From the NCBI GenBank assembly GCA_034440575.1, contig JAOTOL010001559.1, positions 1,347,001 to 1,411,000 on the forward strand: a stretch of DNA of 64,000 nt. The letters run 5' to 3'. Shown here one piece after another: positions 1-10,514 of this stretch (position 1 is the stretch's first letter; each line of letters begins with the position of its first letter). Below the pieces are notes generated by a model. It was not told the DNA's origin. It worked only from the letters and a program-made list of their open reading frames with translations, and ran no database searches. This stretch comes from Imbricaverruca yamaguchii (lineage: Eukaryota; Arthropoda; Thecostraca; Neoverrucidae). A program made the translations under genes and the position numbers.

Positions 1-331
1 TATGCTGGCATCGTGTTCCGCGCAGGGAACCACCTGTCGGTGCTCAGCTAAGCCCCTTAGTAAACTGACATACCTATCTCTCCGCTCGTTCTGCTTCGGC
101 GGACAGCGGCCAGTCACTTTTGGAGTGCGTGAGCAGGGTCGTCGACAATGGCTCTACTGTTCACCAACCCTGATATTTTCATATCGTTGGTGACTCAGCT
201 ACCGAATGGCAGTGGTATGGGGGCGGAGCCTCACAGCCAACTTTCTGAAGGTATCCTACGCGTGCATGTTCTGCCTGACTGCCAAAACTCACCACCTGCG
301 CCATTGCATGGCCTTGGAGCTGGTCCCATGG
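1..331. other. No gene recognised
   Basis: Nothing here can be supported as coding. If the TRPN gene continues to the left it should carry ankyrin repeats 1 and 2, but no frame shows the TPLHxAA-type core. The segment is probably intron just before a minisatellite. Confidence 0.4.
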
Positions 332-1206
332 CTGACAATCGCCGGGGACGTGTGAACTGCCGTCTCATAGTCACCCATCGGGGGGGGGAGACATGGTCGC
401 ATTGCTGACAATCACTGGGGACGTGTGAACCGCCCTCTCATAGTCACCCCTCGGGGGGACCTAATCACATTGCTGACCATCGCCAGGGACGTGTGAACTG
501 CCGTCTCATAGTCACCCCTCGGGGGGACCCAATCACATTGCTGACCATCGCCGGGGACGTGTGAACCGCCCTCTCATAGTCACCCCTCGGGGGGTGGAGA
601 TGGTCACAATGATGACCACCGCTGGGGACGTGTGAATCGCCCTGTCATAGTCACCCCTCGGGGGGACCTGGTCACATTGCTGACCATCGCCGGGGACGTG
701 TGAACCGCCCTCTCATAGTCACCCCTCGGGGGGTGGAGATGGTCGCAATGCTGACCATCGCCGGGGACGTGTGAACCGCCCTCTCATAGTCACCCCTCGG
801 GGGGACCTGGTCACATTGTTGACCATCGCCGGGGACGTGTGAACCCCCTCTCTAGTCACCCTCGGGGACCTTCACATTGACCATCGCCGGGGCGTGTGAA
901 CCGCCCTCTCATAGTCACCCCTCGGGGGGGAGATGGTCGCAATGCTGACCATCGCTGGGGACGTGTGAATCGCCCTGTCATAGTCACCCCTCGGGGGGAC
1001 CTGGTCACATTGCTGACCATCGCCGGGGACGTGTGAACCGCCCTCTCATAGTCACCCCTCGGGGGGGAGATGGTCGCATTGCTGACCATCGCTGGGGACA
1101 TGTGAACCGCCCACTCATAGTCACCCCTCGGGGGGGGGGGGGGACCTGGTCACAATGCTGACCATCGTCGGGGACGTGTGAGTCGCCTTGTCACAGTGAC
1201 CCCTCG
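332..1206. repeat. Minisatellite, 67-70 bp unit, about 13 copies
   Basis: Units begin with ctgaccatcgccggggacg and contain ctcatagtcacccctcgg. Copies start at 332, 405, 473, 541 and so on, up to about 1159. G-tract length varies between copies (6 to more than 12 G), and one copy near 840-890 has lost several bases. The last copy runs straight into the polypyrimidine tract and acceptor of the probable ankyrin exon at 1214, so the array borders, and partly builds, a splice site. Confidence 0.95.
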
Positions 1207-1213
1207 CCCCCAG

Positions 1214-1326
1214 TGTGGGGTCCTGTGCTCGCTGCGCTGGCTCCGGCCGCGCGTACCTATCCGGGTGCCAGGCAGTTGGAGCCCCTGCTTCCTGCCGGCC
1301 GCTATGGCCGGCCGGCGCGGGAATCT
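1214..1326 (+). CDS. nompC: TRPN/NompC-like channel, probable exon for ankyrin repeat 3
   Basis: After a cccccag acceptor the frame reads GPVLAALAPAARTYPGAR, then QLEPLLPAGR. This aligns with the atypical third ankyrin repeat of NompC (AVHLV...LLAAAGK) with a two-residue insertion. The chosen end gives phase 0, which matches the next exon, and the joined protein then reads ...ARES/DGNIPL, close to NompC in length. Weaknesses: the donor gtgcgc is poor, the repeat is degenerate, and the exon abuts a minisatellite. The alternative is intron sequence that happens to stay open. Confidence 0.45.
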
Positions 1327-1613
1327 GTGCGCCGGTGTTGTCTATTCGTGTGCTTAATGTCCGCTGCTCTGTTATGTTGTCGGATTGTCTCTGCGAATGT
1401 TCCATTATTTGACGATGATGCTAGTGGCCGCGACTGCAACTCTATCATCGCATATGACACCACAAGCCACCACTGTTCTCTTCTGACAACAGTATGCTTC
1501 CGAGGTTGTGCCTGCAGAATTGGATCCCTATAGCTCGCATGTTCCCCGTGCTCATCGAGCGCCTCCAATGACATCTCGCACTGATAACAAGTGTGAGGTG
1601 TGTGGCACTGCAG

Positions 1614-1700
1614 GATGGCAATATTCCACTGTTTCTGGCGGCCGATGCGGGTGCACAACACCTCTGCAGGGAGCTGCTCAGCGCACACGCTGATGTCCAG
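1614..1700 (+). CDS. nompC: TRPN/NompC-like channel, exon for ankyrin repeat 4
   Basis: This 29-codon exon runs from acceptor actgcag to donor caggtgaga, phase 0 at both ends. It reads DGNIPLFLAADAG and then CRELLSAHADVQ. NompC repeat 4 has the same two blocks (GKIPLLLAVESG and CRELLAAQ), and the CRELL block is identical. In the full protein this repeat belongs to the 29-repeat ankyrin spring that ties the mechanosensory TRPN channel to microtubules. That role is family knowledge; the sequence shows only the repeat, the splice sites and the phase. Confidence 0.88.
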
Positions 1701-2048
1701 GTGAGAGCATCCGACACTTCAACTCATGGCTAGACTAGGGTCGTCTGGGAGATGGCGGACTGAGTCATATACGGCACATCGGCATCAAGTCGCCGTACCG
1801 GTCAATCTGTATACCGCACCCAGGTTCGGACCCCTTTTGATGGCCAGGTGAAGTGTTCCACGCCGCAGGACTGGGCGAGGCGTTCCGAGTCGTCCGTCAC
1901 ACATTGGATGAATGTTCATGGGTGGCGAGGGTGGATCCAGGGACCGCGTCTGTCCCAGAGCGGGGTGCCAACATTACCTGTTCCCCGGAGCTGTGTGTTA
2001 TACTTGCCACCTGTATATGCATCTTAACGCATTGTCCTGTGAGCACAG

Positions 2049-2162
2049 ATGCAAACTCGCAGGAGAAACGGAGATACTGTGCTGCACACCACGGTTCGCC
2101 GTAGGGACCTGGAGCTGGCAAAGCTGTTCGTGGAGTATGCGGCGCCTGTGGACGTTCAGAAC
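2049..2162 (+). CDS. nompC: TRPN/NompC-like channel, exon for ankyrin repeat 5
   Basis: This is a 38-codon exon, phase 0 to 0, between acceptor gagcacag and donor aacgtgagta. It reads RRNGDTVLHTTVRRRDLELA and ends FVEYAAPVDVQN. NompC repeat 5 has NGDTALHLAARRRD and ends with a similar VDTQN. A second AG 14 nt further in (ctcgcag) would put the ankyrin frame out of phase with the previous exon, so the upstream acceptor was chosen. One substitution stands out: the usual AA after LHx is TT-V here. Confidence 0.88.
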
Positions 2163-2837
2163 GTGAGTAATCGTGGTTGGAGAACCAGCACGACGTGGTA
2201 GCTAGGAACTTCACGCAGACTTTCTGCGTCTCGTATTCCTCCGAACATGCTATCTCCGTCAGTGCATAATCGGAGGCGAAACATTTTACATAGGCCACAT
2301 ACTATAGCTAGCCTGGAGCCTGCGTTGCACAATTGCCCCAATTCTCTAATTGTGACACTCCATGCTCTAATTATTAGTATTCTAGATGGTACTGTCCTGG
2401 AAGCCAAGCAGCAGCGAGGAACACGAATAGCACGTGTTATTGGATCATTCTTGACGTATATAACGCTTGGCGGACATATACCAAAGGAATGAAAAACACC
2501 ACGTGGAAGCCGGATGTGAGACCACTCAATTTGGCTGTCATGCTGCGCACGTAATCAGCAGTCTTTGCATGGGTAAAGCCAAACTGAGCGGAAGATTCTT
2601 ACGTATTATTCGTAGAAGGCGGTGGAAATTTCTATGGGACAAAAGAGCATGGTGTAAAATATCAACACTGGCCAATGCTAATTTCTTGCTAAAGCTGGAG
2701 AGTTCAGAATGTAGGCAAGACATTACTCCAGTGGTTAATTAAAAATCCTGAGTGAGTTCAATCAGAGCATACAGGATGTGCCGGAGATCTGAAAAGCGGG
2801 AAGTACTAAGGACTTTATCATAGGTTTCTACCAGGGA

Positions 2838-2972
2838 TGCGGAGCTGGAGCCGAAGCCGGAGCTGGAGCCGGAGCCGGAGCCGCCGGAGCCGGAGCATTT
2901 TGCCCGGAGCCGGAGCCGGAGCCGGAGCCGCCGAGGCATTTTACTCGGAGCCGGAGGTGGAGTCGGAGCCGT
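2838..2972. repeat. GGAGCC-type hexanucleotide repeat
   Basis: Degenerate (ggagcc)n with interspersed cattttgcccggagcc and cattttactcggagcc blocks. A second patch with the same block structure lies at 3568-3668, so this appears to be a dispersed element carrying the hexamer, not a lone slippage tract. Confidence 0.85.
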
Positions 2973-3048
2973 CAAAGGCAGGCGGCTCCGTTCCGAAAGA
3001 GGTATAAATTAAACAAAATTAGCAAACGTGCAATGAACACATTATACC

Positions 3049-3075
3049 TAGTATGGTATGGTATGGTATGGTATG
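3049..3075. repeat. (GGTAT)n microsatellite
   Basis: Five near-perfect copies of ggtat. Confidence 0.9.
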
Positions 3076-3567
3076 AAATCGCATTTTTCAAAGCAAAAAT
3101 GTTTAAACACGAGTAACATGAAAAAATAATCAAATAATGATAGAATAGCCAATAACCATATTCTAGCCTCAGTAGTCAATGCAATAGTTCCATGTTTAGT
3201 TTAGTTAATTTCATTGTTTCCACCATCAACGGGTTGTTGTACCTTATTAGAGATGCGGTAAAACATTACAATTTACAACAATGGTGTACCTTGGACCGTT
3301 CACGGGATGAGGAGTGTTGTTGATTCGAGTCTCCCCTCTTCTGATTGCCCCAATACGACCCGAAGCGAGCGTCAGTTTACGAGGGCATAACACCGAAAAG
3401 TGATTTGGGTGGGGGCGGGTGTTTATTTAAAGATATATACAGGGTTTATATAGGAAAGTTGCATATACTTGTCTGAAGTTTGCGCCTCTGAGTGGTCGCG
3501 GCTAACTTTTTTTTGACATCCCCCCTTGCTGTAACTTGATGGATCGATCACGTTTGGGATGTACGGG

Positions 3568-3668
3568 GCCGGAGCCGGAGCCGGAGCCGCCGGAACATTT
3601 TACTCGGAGCCTGACCCGCAGCCGAAGCCGGGATGCTTCCCCGGAGCCGGGGAAATTTTCCCGGCTCC
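3568..3668. repeat. Second GGAGCC-type hexanucleotide patch
   Basis: Contains gccggagccggagccgccg and cattttactcggagcc, the same modules as the patch 700 bp upstream. Confidence 0.8.
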
Positions 3669-3875
3669 CCATCCCTGGTTTTTACCATAGTTCTTGTGCT
3701 GTTTTGTAAGGATATTAAAGCTTTTCGTTTTTTTAAGGTTTTGGGTGGTCTTGACAGCGGTGTTGTTGATAATATGTCAAGTTCCGTTAAATACATTAGC
3801 AAAGAAGACTTCTTTGGTGTTGATTAATTTTGCATTGTTTGTTAGGTGCGTGATTTCATTTTCTGTTTCTGTTGA

Positions 3876-3900
3876 CCAAGATGAACATTGTTCATCTTGG
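3876..3900. repeat. Perfect 12-bp palindrome
   Basis: ccaagatgaaca and tgttcatcttgg are separated by a single T. No associated gene is seen, and this may be chance or a small hairpin. Confidence 0.8.
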
Positions 3901-4428
3901 TGAGTAATATGTTGCTTTCTGATCATCGCGAGCAAAGCAGAAAGCTTGTGCGTCATATTTCCAAGTGGGATAATTAATCCTATATGAAACAACGTTAATG
4001 GTAATCGTAACGGCCCATGAGCTGTAACTGGGATATATTTTTCCTATAGGGATAAATAGATGACCATGGTCGTTCGATTCATCTTCCGTGGTATCCATGG
4101 GTCCCGAAGAGATAGGAAATAGGAAGAGCCAAACAAGAATCATTGGAAAACTCCTTGAAGACATCATGTTCTGAAACGTAAGCAGAGTTGATTGGCATGT
4201 GCCAGAAAGGAGGTAGTAGATCACGCACTGCCAGAACAAGACGTTGAACCAATGCATCCAGTTTGACCGATGGTGACCGATATCACAATCTGTTGGGAAG
4301 TCATATGGTGGCTATGGAACACGCGAAATGTTCATTTCAGAAGAACATCTGCCATTATGGATATGTAGTCGTCTGTCAGTGGAAATAATCACGTCAGCGT
4401 CTGGGGATGACGGACGGTTTCTAGCAAC

Positions 4429-4545
4429 CTGTACTTCAGGCTCGGACCTGTACTTCAGGCTCGGACCTGTACTTCAGGCTCGGACCTGTACTTCATGCTC
4501 GGACCTGTACTTCAGGCTCGGACGTGTACTTCAGGCTCGGACCTG
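4429..4545. repeat. Minisatellite, 19-bp unit, about 6 copies
   Basis: The unit is cctgtacttcaggctcgga, with single-base variants (catgctcgga, cgtgtacttc). Confidence 0.95.
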
Positions 4546-5107
4546 TCATCGCGGCGCCGTCTGGAACAAAGGTCATATCGATGAGTCGGGGGTGTAAGGC
4601 ATCGCTTTCCGCTAATCATGTCGTACGACGACGGCAGAAAATGATCAGGAACGATTGGCGGGTTTACTATTAAAGGGTCTAAAGCATTCTTGTCCTTACT
4701 GTCTTCATTGACAACGTCCTGTGCGTCTGACGGAGGGACCCCGGATTGGTGGAAGGCCTACGAGCTGATGAAGATGGTCCTGCCCAACCAAAAAAGCACC
4801 TCAACTGAGAGCACCCCTCATCCAAAAGAGGGCGCTAGCCACTTGAAAATAATTGAGGGCCCCGAGCCGTCATGTAGGACATCTGGGCCGACGAAATGCT
4901 CCAAGCTGATGTGAAGGAACCTGGACTGGCGAATGGGGCACAGGTCGTTGGAAGAGCTCTTGGTCTGATGGAGAGAGCCATATCCAGCGCTAGAGGGCCC
5001 CTGAACAAACGGAGACGGTTTCTCAGTAGTGAACGGGCTCGTGTCACTCAAAGGGATTCAATCTATCAAGGCACCTTTATGCTCGTGCGTGCCGCCTAGC
5101 AATGTTG

Positions 5108-5870
5108 TAGTTCAGAAAAGGCAGCTCTTCAACACCAGTAGAATATTAAATATCTTGTAAATACAACAAGGCATAGGGGCTGCTACATCCGGGTTCCCTA
5201 AGATCCGGATCCTGCATTATATTTTGCTGGTGGGTTCCGACCCCATCTGAAAAAGGGCGTGGGTGTGGTGGTGTGTTGCGTCTTGGCGTTAATTACTAGT
5301 GGCTATCGGTAGTAATTGCCATGCAAGCATTATTTTTGTATATTACTATATTGTCATGTATTATTATTTTACTGAAGTAAGTATATTCAGCAGCTGGTAT
5401 CAAAGGTCGTAATGAAAATAATCGCTCCGGCACAAATATGGAGGAATACAGAAATCATGTCTAATGTTTTGTAATACCTGATCCTTTGCAATAGCTGCAC
5501 AGCCCTTGCCAAGGTAACACATCTTGAAGGAGAAGTCAAGCAGGCAGGCAGACGGGCCCACTCGTCGGACTCGCCGCGGACCATGGTAGTATCGACCGCG
5601 ACGGAGACCCGACTGGCGGATCCGAGGAGGCACCGTCGGATGAGTCCATTCACCTGATTTAGATGTCGCCTGAACAGAAACTAAGAAACTTGGGAACGAT
5701 GCCGTATTTTCCCGAAGCTATCAGTTTTTTTTCAGATGGATCGGAACCCACCAACAAAATACCATGTAGGATCTGGATCCTAGGAAACCCAGTGGTAGCG
5801 GCCCATGTGCCTTGCATTTGCAATATATTTAACCTTCTACTGGTGATAACTGCCTTTTCTGAACTGTAAG
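5108..5870. mobile_element. Non-autonomous element with long inverted arms
   Basis: Two diverged inverted arms of about 150 bp flank a 460-bp centre. The left arm runs roughly 5108-5262 and the right arm 5723-5870. Matching blocks include gttcagaaaaggcag, caccagtagaa, ttaaatat, and ggtgggttccga followed by catctgaaaaa, each read in reverse complement on the other side. No transposase frame is visible inside. Superfamily is unknown; target duplications were not found because the ends are blurred. Confidence 0.7.
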
Positions 5871-6404
5871 CAGTCCCTCGGAGGAAGAATGCAATTGCTT
5901 CGCTGTCATTGTAAATGCAGATTTATGAATATATTTAAATCATGGCATGTCGGGAGCGTATTCACCTGTGTCATGCAGTGATTTCTTGTTGACCACACAT
6001 ATTGAGCATGATCGCCACCATTTCACAGACATGTTCCTCTTGGCTTCTATTTTTTGTTGTGGAATGAAAAGGAGAATTGCTTGCACTGGATACTTACAAC
6101 GTACCTAAAGTTCACCACATGGTGCAATATTGGAAAACGCATTGCCGTGCCATGCAACGCCCTAAGCTCTCAGTTTCCAATAATTTAGATTATCGTTTAG
6201 GTTTGCAAACTTGTGCCATTTTGTTTTCAAACATTTGCTTGGGCAGCCAGCTGCCGCCTGGGCCGGTGGCACGACACGACCGGCGTCGCTGGTGTTTGAC
6301 CTGGCGACAGGTGAGCGGCTCTCCGGTCTCCCCCTCCTGGTGCACGAGATTAACCCGGGCGAGGGATGTCGCGCCACTCACCCTTGCTTTGCATCTAAAG
6401 AATA

Positions 6405-6462
6405 CTTATATGTATATTTATATGTATATATACATGTACATACATATATATACACATATATA

Positions 6463-6509
<47 letters not shown>

Positions 6510-6515
6510 GTAAAC
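6405..6515. repeat. TA-rich microsatellite
   Basis: Mixed (tatg/tatc/ta)n ending in a pure (ta)n run. The open frames over it are artefacts of the repeat. Confidence 0.95.
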
Positions 6516-7286
6516 CTATCCCTCCCCTCCCATCCGAAATACATCGCATCATCTGCGTCCATGCACACGATTGAATTCGCCGCAGTAGCTCCTCTACGAA
6601 GAGTGAACCGCATTAAAGGCTTTCTGGCAGGAGGAGCAGGCACATCATTCCAGCATGGGTGGCGGGAACGTACGCTAGGGCGAATCGCTCCTTTTAATGC
6701 GGGCATTTGGCATAAGCCATAGTGTTAACTGGATGGAATCCACCTAAAAGCGTTTCCCCCGCCAAAAGCTTAATCTTCCACCTCAAGTGAATTCCAGACT
6801 GACTCGATCCTATTTAGTTACCAACACAACACGAAATGAATGCATGAACGGAGACCCGTATGGTGATGTACACTGTACAGCGTTCCAGCTGCAAACAGCC
6901 CGCTTGAAGAATGATGAAAGTTTGTCATTCGTGAGCGTCAAGGTGGAATCATACCATTTGGAAGTTCCTGGAACTTCCATATTTCTGCAAAATAATTTTG
7001 CCGCACATCCCTCAAATAACACCTGGAATGCAAGAGAATTCATGTGTAGCATACATACTACCCTTTCCTTTCTTACCTGATATATTTTTAAGCACATCAA
7101 CGGGAAATTGATTTCACATCCGATAACTCTCAGTTCATGTGCTATTGTACCAGACGTGGCCAGATTGCTCAGTTGTTTCTACAGGTCAAGGGTTTAATTA
7201 AGAAAAGGCAGTACTGATATTTGGATATGGTGCTTGCGTTTCATATTGAATATATTGTTTGATAAGTATCACTTGCTAAGCAACAT

Positions 7287-7313
7287 ATGTACATATATAT
7301 ATATATATATATA
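7287..7313. repeat. (TA)n microsatellite
   Basis: Short pure (at)n run. Confidence 0.9.
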
Positions 7314-7523
7314 ATGCATTTCATCTACATCAGACGAAGCCATCCACCTTGCATTCCGGTGCATATTAGCCAATGTAAAATCGACCAATGTTGCCTCTTC
7401 TACAAGATCTCTACTCAGTCCCTCGGCCGGATCAGTGCTATTTCTAGAATTGTTATTCTTCTTGTGTCACTTCGCATCTCCTTCAGCCCTTCATTAATAT
7501 CGCCTTCTGTAGTTGGCTAGTGT

Positions 7524-7690
7524 AGGTGCTGGCAGCCGTGTTGTCTGATATGCTTCGTCCTACCTGGCAGCCGTGTTGTCTGATATGCTTCGTCCTGCCT
7601 GGCAGCCGTGTTGTCTGATATGCTTCGTCTTACTTGGCAGCCGTATTATCTGATATGCTTCGTCCTGCTTGGTAGCCATGTTGTCTGATA
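7524..7690. repeat. Minisatellite, about 35-bp unit, about 5 copies
   Basis: Unit ctggcagccgtgttgtctga followed by tatgcttcgtcctac. A (gt)n run follows at 7690-7706, and a stray copy recurs at 7906-7943. Confidence 0.9.
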
Positions 7691-8077
7691 TGTGTGTGTG
7701 TGTGAGTGTCTGTGTTTGGCCAGCCTGCCACCGCGTGGTGATGTCGGCTGTTTCCGGGGGGGCGTTTGTGGTGTCAGTATTTTGTTGCTGTTTGTTAAGG
7801 GTGAAAGGGAGTAATGTGGTGCGGATGAGAGGAAGCGAAGAAGATTATAGTTGTCTTGTAGAGGCGAGTTGTGAGACAGTTGAGGTGACTGATATGCTTC
7901 GTTTTACCTGGCAGCCGTGTTGTCTGACACGCTTCGTCCTACCTCGGAAATCGATTTTCACAGAAACGCGTAAATAAAGCTCACAATGAAACATGTGAGT
8001 CTGGAACTTATGCCACACGACGAAAATTGGTGTTTGGTGTTCGGTGTACGCGCGTTCTTCTCCTGACTCGTCATAGT

Positions 8078-8950
8078 CTAGGGTTCGCCTCGCTTGCACG
8101 ATAACTGGTAAATCGAACAGCCTGCACTGCCTTATATTGACCGGGCGGATACCCAAACGATGATAGCTTGTGGTGCAACGGCTCTAGACAGAGACAACGG
8201 GCAGACACTAAAGAGTGTGTCAAACAGTTCGAGCTCTGCCAGTTCCGGTCTGCCCACCTTTGCGCTGTCGCACCGTCTGGTGACCAGCAGCGCTCAGCCA
8301 CATGTTAGCACCCTCGCCGCCCAGTGGCGTCTGCCTGACCAGGGTCAGTCGTGCGCTGCTCGGACACACCTATCACGAGCCAATCGCGTGCCGCAACTCG
8401 CAGGGTGGGGTTCTCTCGACGACTCCGACCGGCCTCCCAGTCCTACATGTGCAGTGGTGACACCCCATATGGCGGTGGAATGCCGCCATGTACATGGGCA
8501 CTGGTGATGACGGTAGGACGGTCCGGCCTCGCCGGAACTGACCGAGCGAAACATCCGGTTCACGGCACTGTTGTAGGCGAGTTCGCCTGGCGGTGATAGT
8601 TTAGGGTTCGCCTCACTTTCACGATGACTGGCTCTTAAATCCATCAGCTTTTCCTGCCTTATATCGACCGGGAGGATAGCCAACCAACGACGGCTTGTGG
8701 TACAACGGTTCAAGACGAAGGTGCGGCTGAGCAGCAGAGGTGACCGGACGTTGAGAAAGTGCAGAGGTCAGTAGACAGGAACTGCAAGGGCTGCTGAAAG
8801 ACACGTTTCGGTGTATGCCCGTTGTCTTCGTCTAGAACCGTTGTACCGGCTACCATCGTTTGGCTACCCGCCCGATCTATATAGGGGCAGTGAAGGCTGT
8901 TGGATTTAAGAATTCAGTCATCGTTCTGCCGAAGCGAATCGTAGCCCGCC
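8078..8950. repeat. Cluster of direct and inverted copies of a ~130-bp sequence
   Basis: Copy 1 (about 8078-8205) and copy 2 (about 8600-8722) are direct repeats sharing agggttcgcctc, gccttatat-gaccggg and cttgtgg-caacgg. Copy 3 (about 8828-8950) is inverted, with ccgttgtac and cgtttggctacccgcccg. This layout suggests nested or rearranged MITE copies. No coding capacity is seen. Confidence 0.7.
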
Positions 8951-9946
8951 CCGTCTATTCCGTCAGATTTTCACACGCCGTCCCGGGGGTCGATAGATAC
9001 CCCCTACCCCCTCTAATCTTCAAACTAAACGTCGCACGAGAACGAAATAGATGTCATCGGAAAGCGCTCGAAGAGTAGGGCCCTCCCCCTCCCCCAAAAA
9101 AAAATCCCAAAAACGTGACGTCACTAGGGGCCCTAGAGTTTCACGACTTGCATCATGTTTGTGGCTCTGGGGAAGGGGGGGTCATTTTGAGGGAGATTTG
9201 AAAAACAAAAAATATTCGGAATCGGAATAGGAAAGCGAAATCGACCAGTACCATACGTTTTTTGGCTATCCAAAAATCAAAATTTTATTTGTTTGTCAAA
9301 TTTCACAATTATCAGTTTTCAAGTTTTCGTTAATTTCCCTTTTCCGATGGGTTGAGCGGATCGTAAAATGTTGTTCGAAGTCAACTTTTACCAATAAAAA
9401 ATGCTTACTTTAGCCAGGAGCTTCGATTTGTATTCTAAGGACAAAATATATAAAACTAATAAATAATCAAAAACGGAAAAGAAATTCCTCCGGTGTGTTT
9501 TGTTGCATCCGTAGAGATAAGCAAACTCTGAAAGTTTCATTGCAACATCTTTATCCATTAAAGCGTGACGACTGGTTGTCCTTTTTTTGTAGGTGACCTC
9601 ACTTGACCTTGACTAACTCGTTGACCCTAGATGACCTGTCTTCAAAATTTTGACACAACATGCCAAATTGATGTGGGAAAAGCTATGCCAACTTTCGGCG
9701 TCTTGCCGCGCGTGGTTCTTTCACAGTCCGCTGAAAAAATCCTTAAGGGGGTCGTCAACGACCCCCCTTCCACGGTACGGCACAGGCTAGACTATTACCG
9801 ACAGCTGAACTCGCCTGCATAGGACGTCCAAGAATTTCAGCTGACGGTGACCCGAGAGGCCGCGACGTGCGGAGGACACCATGTCAGTGGTCAAGAGGAC
9901 ATGATGGCTCAAGCTGCTCGCGTTCGGCGGCATTTGGTTCGCTGCG

Positions 9947-10464
9947 ACTTTGGCCGGTGACCTGTCAGCCTCTTGATCAGGGGACGGCAGACGGTCTGGC
10001 TCCGCTGCCGGAGAGCTGACTTTGGTGGTGACCTGTCAGCCTCTGTGATCAGGCGGACGGGCAGACGGTGCTACACGTGGCTGCCGCTGCCGGAGACGAG
10101 GTCGTGACTTTGGCCGGTGACCTGTCAGCCTCTGTGATCAGGCGGACGGGCAGACGGTGCTACACGTGGCTGCCGCTGCCGGAGACGAGGTTGTGTCTTT
10201 GGCCGGTGACCTGTCAGCCTCTGTGATCAGGCGGACGGGCAGACGGTGCTACACGTGGCTGCCGCTGCCGGAGACGAGGTCGTGTCTTTGGCCGGTGACC
10301 TGTCAGCCTCTGTGATCAGGCGGACGGGCAGACGGTGCTACACGTGGCTGCCGCTGCCGGAGACGAGGTCGTGACTTTGGCTGGTGACCTGTCTGCCTCT
10401 GTGATCAGGCGGACGGGCAGACGGTGCTACACGTGGCTGCCGCTGCCGGAGACGAGGCCATGGT
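9947..10464 (+). repeat. Tandem array of acceptor plus 5' half of ankyrin exon 6, 89-bp unit
   Basis: About six copies; the first is degenerate. The ttt of tttggccggtgacctg recurs at about 10021, 10109, 10198, 10287 and 10376. Each unit contains a pyrimidine-rich tract, gtgatcag, and then gcggacgggcagacggtgct, which is the first part of the true exon at 10409 (codons for ADGQTVLHVAAAAGDE). Only the last copy continues into the second half of the exon and a donor. Because 89 is not a multiple of three, using an early acceptor and reading through would break the frame. Confidence 0.93.
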
Positions 10465-10514
10465 CCGCTATCTCCACAGTCTACATGCCAGCGTGCAGAT
10501 AGTTGACAACTTAG
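10409..10514 (+). CDS. nompC: TRPN/NompC-like channel, exon for ankyrin repeat 6
   Basis: This exon enters in phase 0 after gtgatcag and ends in phase 1 at donor ttaggtgagc. It reads ADGQTVLHVAAAAGDEAMVR, then YLHSLHASVQIVDNL. NompC repeat 6 has GQTPLHIAAAEGDEALLKY and SIADNQ. The leftover G joins the first AT of the exon at 17010 to make Asp, giving DNL-DRTPLH as in NompC (DNQDRTPMH), a strong check on both boundaries. Its 5' half is tandemly copied upstream, so the correct acceptor competes with about five near-identical ones. Confidence 0.92.

Larger units (their letters stand above)
2163..9946. other. Large intron between repeats 5 and 6
   Basis: No ankyrin exon is missing here: repeat 5 joins repeat 6 in phase 0. 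The interval holds the simple repeats and inverted-repeat elements listed separately. The remaining stretches (roughly 2170-2830, 3080-3560, 3680-4420, 4550-5100, 5880-6400, 6520-7280, 7320-7520 and 8960-9940) show no recognisable gene, RNA or domain. Confidence 0.7.

Noticed and set aside
6211..6378. Ankyrin-like string GERLSGLPLLVHEINPG with a gtgagc donor nearby
   Set aside because: Repeats 5 and 6 join directly in phase 0 without it, the LHxAA core is missing, and the donor falls before the similar part.
6395..6706. Frames rich in YIYIYIY
   Set aside because: Translation of a TA microsatellite; likewise at 16.5, 18.7 and 20.05 kb.
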